A stretch of 64,000 nt of DNA, from contig JAJFJS010000086.1 of assembly GCA_021773815.1 (NCBI GenBank), positions 1 through 64,000 on the forward strand, read 5' to 3'. A program made the translations under genes and the position numbers. The notes below the pieces were generated by a model that saw only the letters and a list, made by a program, of their open reading frames with translations, ran no database searches and was not told the origin of the DNA. Every line of letters starts with the position of its first letter. Within the stretch, counting starts at the first letter, position 1. The stretch comes from Gammaproteobacteria bacterium. GTDB lineage: Bacteria > Pseudomonadota > Gammaproteobacteria > Steroidobacterales > GCA-2729495. Shown in pieces: positions 61,252 to 64,000 of the stretch.

Positions 61252-62607
61252 TTGTTACCCACCTTGCTTTTCCGACCGGGATTGTTGTTGACCAAGATAA
61301 GGAAATCCGAACCACGGGCGCCGCTGAAGGTGCCGCGTGCCGAGCACGGCGTATCCCGGGCGAACATATCGCGCAACGCGCTCAAGGTGCTTTATCGACT
61401 CAAGGATGCCGGGCATCAGGCGTTTCTCGTCGGCGGCGGCGTCCGCGATCTGTTGCTGGGGCTACAGCCCAAGGACTTCGATATCGCCACAGACGCGCGC
61501 CCCGAGCAAGTGCGCGCGCTGTTCAGTAACGGCCGGCTGATCGGCCGGCGTTTCCGGCTGGCGCACATCCGCTTCGGCCGTGACCTGATCGAGGTCGCGA
61601 CGTTTCGCGGCACGACGCCGTCACAGGGCGGTGATCAGGAGCAGGTTTTCCACGAGTCCGGGCGCATCATCGCGGATAACGTCTACGGCACGGTTGAGGA
61701 AGACGCGTGGCGTCGGGATTTCACCGTCAATGCGTTGTATTACAACATCGCCGACTTCTCGATCTGGGCCTTCGCTGGCGGTCTCGATGACCTGCGCGCA
61801 CGGCGGTTGCGGCTTATCGGCGATCCCGAGACCCGCTACACCGAGGATCCGGTGCGCATGCTGCGGGCCGCGCGGTTTGCTGCCAAGCTCGATTTCGATA
61901 TCCACCCGGACGCGGCCGCGCCGATCTCGGCCATGGCGGGCTTGCTCGACGACGTGCCGCCGGCGCGCCTGTTCGACGAGTTTTTGAAGATGTTTCAGTT
62001 CGGACACGCGTCGGCGAGCTATCGGCACCTGCGCCGGCTCGGCCTGTTCCGGCATCTGTTCCCCGATACCGACCGGTGGCTCGATGATCCGGCCGGCGCC
62101 GACAACGCCTTGATGATCGAGCGGGCGTTGGAAAACACGGACCAGCGGGTTGCCGCCGGCCAGCCGGTGACGCCGATGTTCCTGTTCGGCGTCTTCCTGT
62201 GGCGCGCGGTGCAGGCGCGTGCCGCGGAGATTCGGGCCGAGCGCGATGATCAGTCTGAGGCCCAGGCGATGATCGTGGCGACGGCGGAGATCGGCACGCG
62301 CCAGGCGCAGCGTATCGCGCTGCCGCGGCGGTTCGGGTTTCCGATGCGCGAGATGCTGCAGTTGCAGCCGCGGTTCGAGAACCGGACCGGGCGGCGCGCA
62401 ATGAACCTGCTGTCCCATCGGCGGTTCCGTGCCGCCTATGACCTGATGCTGCTGCGCGCGTCGGTCGGCGAGGTCGATCAGGAGACTGCTGACTTCTGGA
62501 CCGCCGTTCAGGAGCAATCCGCCGAGGAGCAGCGGCAGAGCTTCGGTGCGGCAGGGCGCCGGCGCCGGCCGGCCCGGCGTCGACGGCGGTCGGGTTCGGC
62601 CAACTGA
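61252..62607 (+). CDS. pcnB: Poly(A) polymerase I
   Basis: This 451-residue nucleotidyltransferase adds 3' poly(A) tails that mark RNA for decay. VGGGVRDLLLGLQPKDFDIATDA carries the catalytic Asp pair, followed by GRRFRLAHIRFGRDLIEVATFRG and the RNA-binding EDPVRMLRAARFAAKL. The C-terminal tail is a run of Arg and Gly. The start is uncertain: TTG codons at 61252, 61264 and 61285-61288 are all possible, and the conserved part begins near KVPRAEHGVSR (about 26). A tRNA nucleotidyltransferase role is unlikely given the PcnB-like C-terminus. Confidence 0.92.
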   Translation: MLPTLLFRPGLLLTKIRKSEPRAPLKVPRAEHGVSRANISRNALKVLYRLKDAGHQAFLVGGGVRDLLLGLQPKDFDIATDARPEQVRALFSNGRLIGRRFRLAHIRFGRDLIEVATFRGTTPSQGGDQEQVFHESGRIIADNVYGTVEEDAWRRDFTVNALYYNIADFSIWAFAGGLDDLRARRLRLIGDPETRYTEDPVRMLRAARFAAKLDFDIHPDAAAPISAMAGLLDDVPPARLFDEFLKMFQFGHASASYRHLRRLGLFRHLFPDTDRWLDDPAGADNALMIERALENTDQRVAAGQPVTPMFLFGVFLWRAVQARAAEIRAERDDQSEAQAMIVATAEIGTRQAQRIALPRRFGFPMREMLQLQPRFENRTGRRAMNLLSHRRFRAAYDLMLLRASVGEVDQETADFWTAVQEQSAEEQRQSFGAAGRRRRPARRRRRSGSAN

Positions 62608-62633
62608 ACCGGCCGGACGTTGCGGAGCCGGCA

Positions 62634-63140
62634 ATGGGGCCGCCTGAACACTGGATACCGGCCGCGATCGGGATCGGCAGCAATCTCGACGATCCCGTTG
62701 CCCAGGTGCGCCGTGCGCTGACGGCGCTGGCGGCGTTGCCGCGGACCCGGTTGATGCTTGCGTCCGATTTGTACCGGAATCCGCCCATGGGACCGGCCGA
62801 TCAGCCTGACTACGTCAATGCCGTCGCCGTGATCCTGACGCAGTGGCCCGCACATTCGCTGCTGGACCGGCTGCAGGCGCTCGAACAGGCGCAGGGGCGT
62901 GTGCGCGCCGGCGGTGACCGCTGGGGGCCGCGGCGTATCGACCTGGACATTCTGACGTACGGCCATCGACAAATCGACACGCCCGGTCTCGTGATTCCGC
63001 ACCCGGGAATTTCTGCGCGAAATTTTGTATTGTTCCCGTTACTCGAGATCTGTCCGCATTGGTCGATACCGGGCCGGGGGGAGGTGCGCCGGCTCGCAGG
63101 ACAAATCGACGCGGCGGGGCTGGAGAAGATACCGGGTTGA
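62634..63140 (+). CDS. folK: 2-amino-4-hydroxy-6-hydroxymethyldihydropteridine pyrophosphokinase
   Basis: This 168-residue enzyme passes pyrophosphate from ATP to the pterin in folate synthesis. IGIGSNLDDPVAQVRRAL opens the domain, RWGPRRIDLDILTYG is the family signature and IPHPGISARNFVLFPLLEI the closing motif. It is followed by the deoxynucleoside kinase and panB, the typical gammaproteobacterial order. Confidence 0.96.
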   Translation: MGPPEHWIPAAIGIGSNLDDPVAQVRRALTALAALPRTRLMLASDLYRNPPMGPADQPDYVNAVAVILTQWPAHSLLDRLQALEQAQGRVRAGGDRWGPRRIDLDILTYGHRQIDTPGLVIPHPGISARNFVLFPLLEICPHWSIPGRGEVRRLAGQIDAAGLEKIPG

Positions 63141-63201
63141 GGCGAGTGTGCGGCCCGGGCGCGCGGAATAACCAAAATAACGACCGGGTAAAAAAATACC
63201 A

Positions 63202-63849
63202 ATGAGTGAATCCCGATTTATCGTCGTCGAAGGTCCGATCGGCGTCGGCAAGACCAGTCTCGCCAGACGCCTGGCCGAGAGCATGGACAGCGAACTGTTA
63301 CTGGAACGGGCCGAGGCCAATCCGTTTCTCGAGCGGTTCTATCGCAATCCGCGCGAGGCGGCCCTGCCGACGCAGTTGTTCTTCCTGTTTCAGCGCATGC
63401 GCCAGGTTGAGGAACTGCGCCAGGCCGATATCTTCAGCGATACGCGGGTTGCGGACTTTTTGATCGAAAAGGATCGCCTGTTTGCGCAGATCAACCTGGA
63501 TCGCCACGAACTGGAACTCTACGAAAAGGTCTATGAATCGATGGCAATTGCGCCGCCCGAGCCGGACCTGGTCATTTACCTGCAGGCGCCGGTCGACACG
63601 CTGCTGTTTCGTATTGCGCGCCGCGGCATCGAGTACGAGCAGCGAATCGGGCGGCATTATCTCGAGCGGCTCAACGAGGCTTATGCCCGGTTTTTTCATG
63701 ATTACGACGGGGCGCCGTTGCTGATTGTTAATGCCGCAACAATCGATCCGATCCATAATGATGAGCATTACAATGTGCTGTTCGAGGAAATCACCCGCAT
63801 TCAAAGCGGTCGCCATTTCTTCAATCCGATCGTGTCGGCCACGGCATGA
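63202..63849 (+). CDS. Deoxynucleoside kinase (deoxyadenosine/deoxyguanosine kinase type)
   Basis: This 215-residue P-loop kinase phosphorylates deoxynucleosides. Walker A is VEGPIGVGKTSLARRL, followed by LERAEANPFLERFY, the DRH-like region ADIFSDTRVADFLIEKDRLFA and the lid RRGIEYEQRIGRHYLERLNEAYARFF. The gene between folK and panB in gammaproteobacteria is normally of this family, and substrate choice among deoxynucleosides is not certain. Confidence 0.92.
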   Translation: MSESRFIVVEGPIGVGKTSLARRLAESMDSELLLERAEANPFLERFYRNPREAALPTQLFFLFQRMRQVEELRQADIFSDTRVADFLIEKDRLFAQINLDRHELELYEKVYESMAIAPPEPDLVIYLQAPVDTLLFRIARRGIEYEQRIGRHYLERLNEAYARFFHDYDGAPLLIVNAATIDPIHNDEHYNVLFEEITRIQSGRHFFNPIVSATA

Positions 63850-63866
63850 TCGAACCGGGGTAGAGC

Positions 63867-64000
63867 ATGTACACACAACTTGAACAGCGAGGCATGGCGG
63901 AGCCGCCGGTCAACATCTCGACGCTGGTCAGGATGAAGTCCGAACGCGCGCCGATCGTTTGCCTGACCGCGTACGACGCCAGTTTCGCTTTGCTCGTCGA
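63867..64000 (+). CDS. panB: 3-methyl-2-oxobutanoate hydroxymethyltransferase (partial, N-terminus)
   Basis: The window ends 45 codons into this gene. The visible part ends with STLVRMKSERAPIVCLTAYD followed by ASFALLV, the conserved start of PanB, which makes ketopantoate for pantothenate and CoA synthesis. The ATG at 63867 follows the deoxynucleoside kinase by 17 bp. A slightly long leader of about 20 residues precedes the conserved region, so a later ATG is possible. Confidence 0.88.
   Translation, partial: MYTQLEQRGMAEPPVNISTLVRMKSERAPIVCLTAYDASFALLV

Overview
The window is about 64 kb of GC-rich chromosomal DNA from a bacterium. The gene content and gene orders point to a gammaproteobacterium: pepA-holC-valS facing away from lptF-lptG, rnfABCDGE followed by nth, mrp-dcd, purN-purM back to back with a DUF2066 gene, hda, and pcnB-folK-deoxynucleoside kinase-panB. 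Hda, RNase T, PcnB and the chi subunit HolC fit that placement. Two PilT-type ATPases and a complete Rnf complex suggest a free-living, environmental, type IV pilus-bearing organism. A genus cannot be named from the sequence alone. Nearly all of the window is packed with ordinary housekeeping genes, many overlapping by 4 bp (ATGA or GTGA).

Layout: 1-78 palindromic repeat; 247-534 encapsulated-ferritin-type protein; 718-2637 large lipoprotein; 2855-5521 GAF/PAS/GGDEF/EAL protein; 5565-10142 RhlE helicase, macrodomain protein, NadC, membrane protein and RNase T, with an M17 peptidase upstream (10139-11692); 11839-17982 pyruvate dehydrogenase operon aceE-aceF-lpd; 17983-18851 a non-coding region with a decayed REP-associated transposase between perfect 40-bp inverted repeats plus a second palindromic element; 18852-21978 cation/proton antiporter and Atm1-type ABC exporter; 22009-27914 nth and the Rnf operon; 27948-34643 metG, two pilT-like genes and a HEAT-repeat/Ser-Thr kinase; 34878-36553 mrp and dcd; 36578-38328 purN and purM; 38373-40768 DUF2066, CDP-alcohol phosphatidyltransferase and hda; 40752-43445 small genes (DUF2069, WrbA, ArsC-like, DUF4398 lipoprotein, acylphosphatase, lytic transglycosylase); 43445-45154 proS; 45271-49243 a phosphatidylserine decarboxylase-like pseudoenzyme, pssA, family-4 UDG, rimI and an MFS transporter; 49249-53227 moxR, DUF58 and transglutaminase; 53389-58122 valS, holC and pepA; 58366-60979 lptF, lptG and RDD; tRNA-Glu(CTC); 61252-end pcnB, folK, deoxynucleoside kinase and the start of panB.

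The core modules are: pyruvate to acetyl-CoA conversion (AceE, AceF, Lpd); ion-coupled electron transfer between ferredoxin and NAD (Rnf); envelope building (LptFG for LPS export, PssA for phospholipid); type IV pilus retraction with a possible signalling kinase; purine and dCTP metabolism; tRNA charging (Met, Pro, Val, Glu).

I found no clear new defence or biosynthetic system. The observations most worth following are: a PSD-family protein that has lost both its catalytic His and its Gly-Ser self-cleavage site next to pssA; a fused HEAT-repeat/Ser-Thr kinase directly upstream of two PilT ATPases; a solitary EncFtn-type ferritin without an encapsulin gene or targeting tail; and the RAYT relic, which shows a transposase collapsing into a non-autonomous element.
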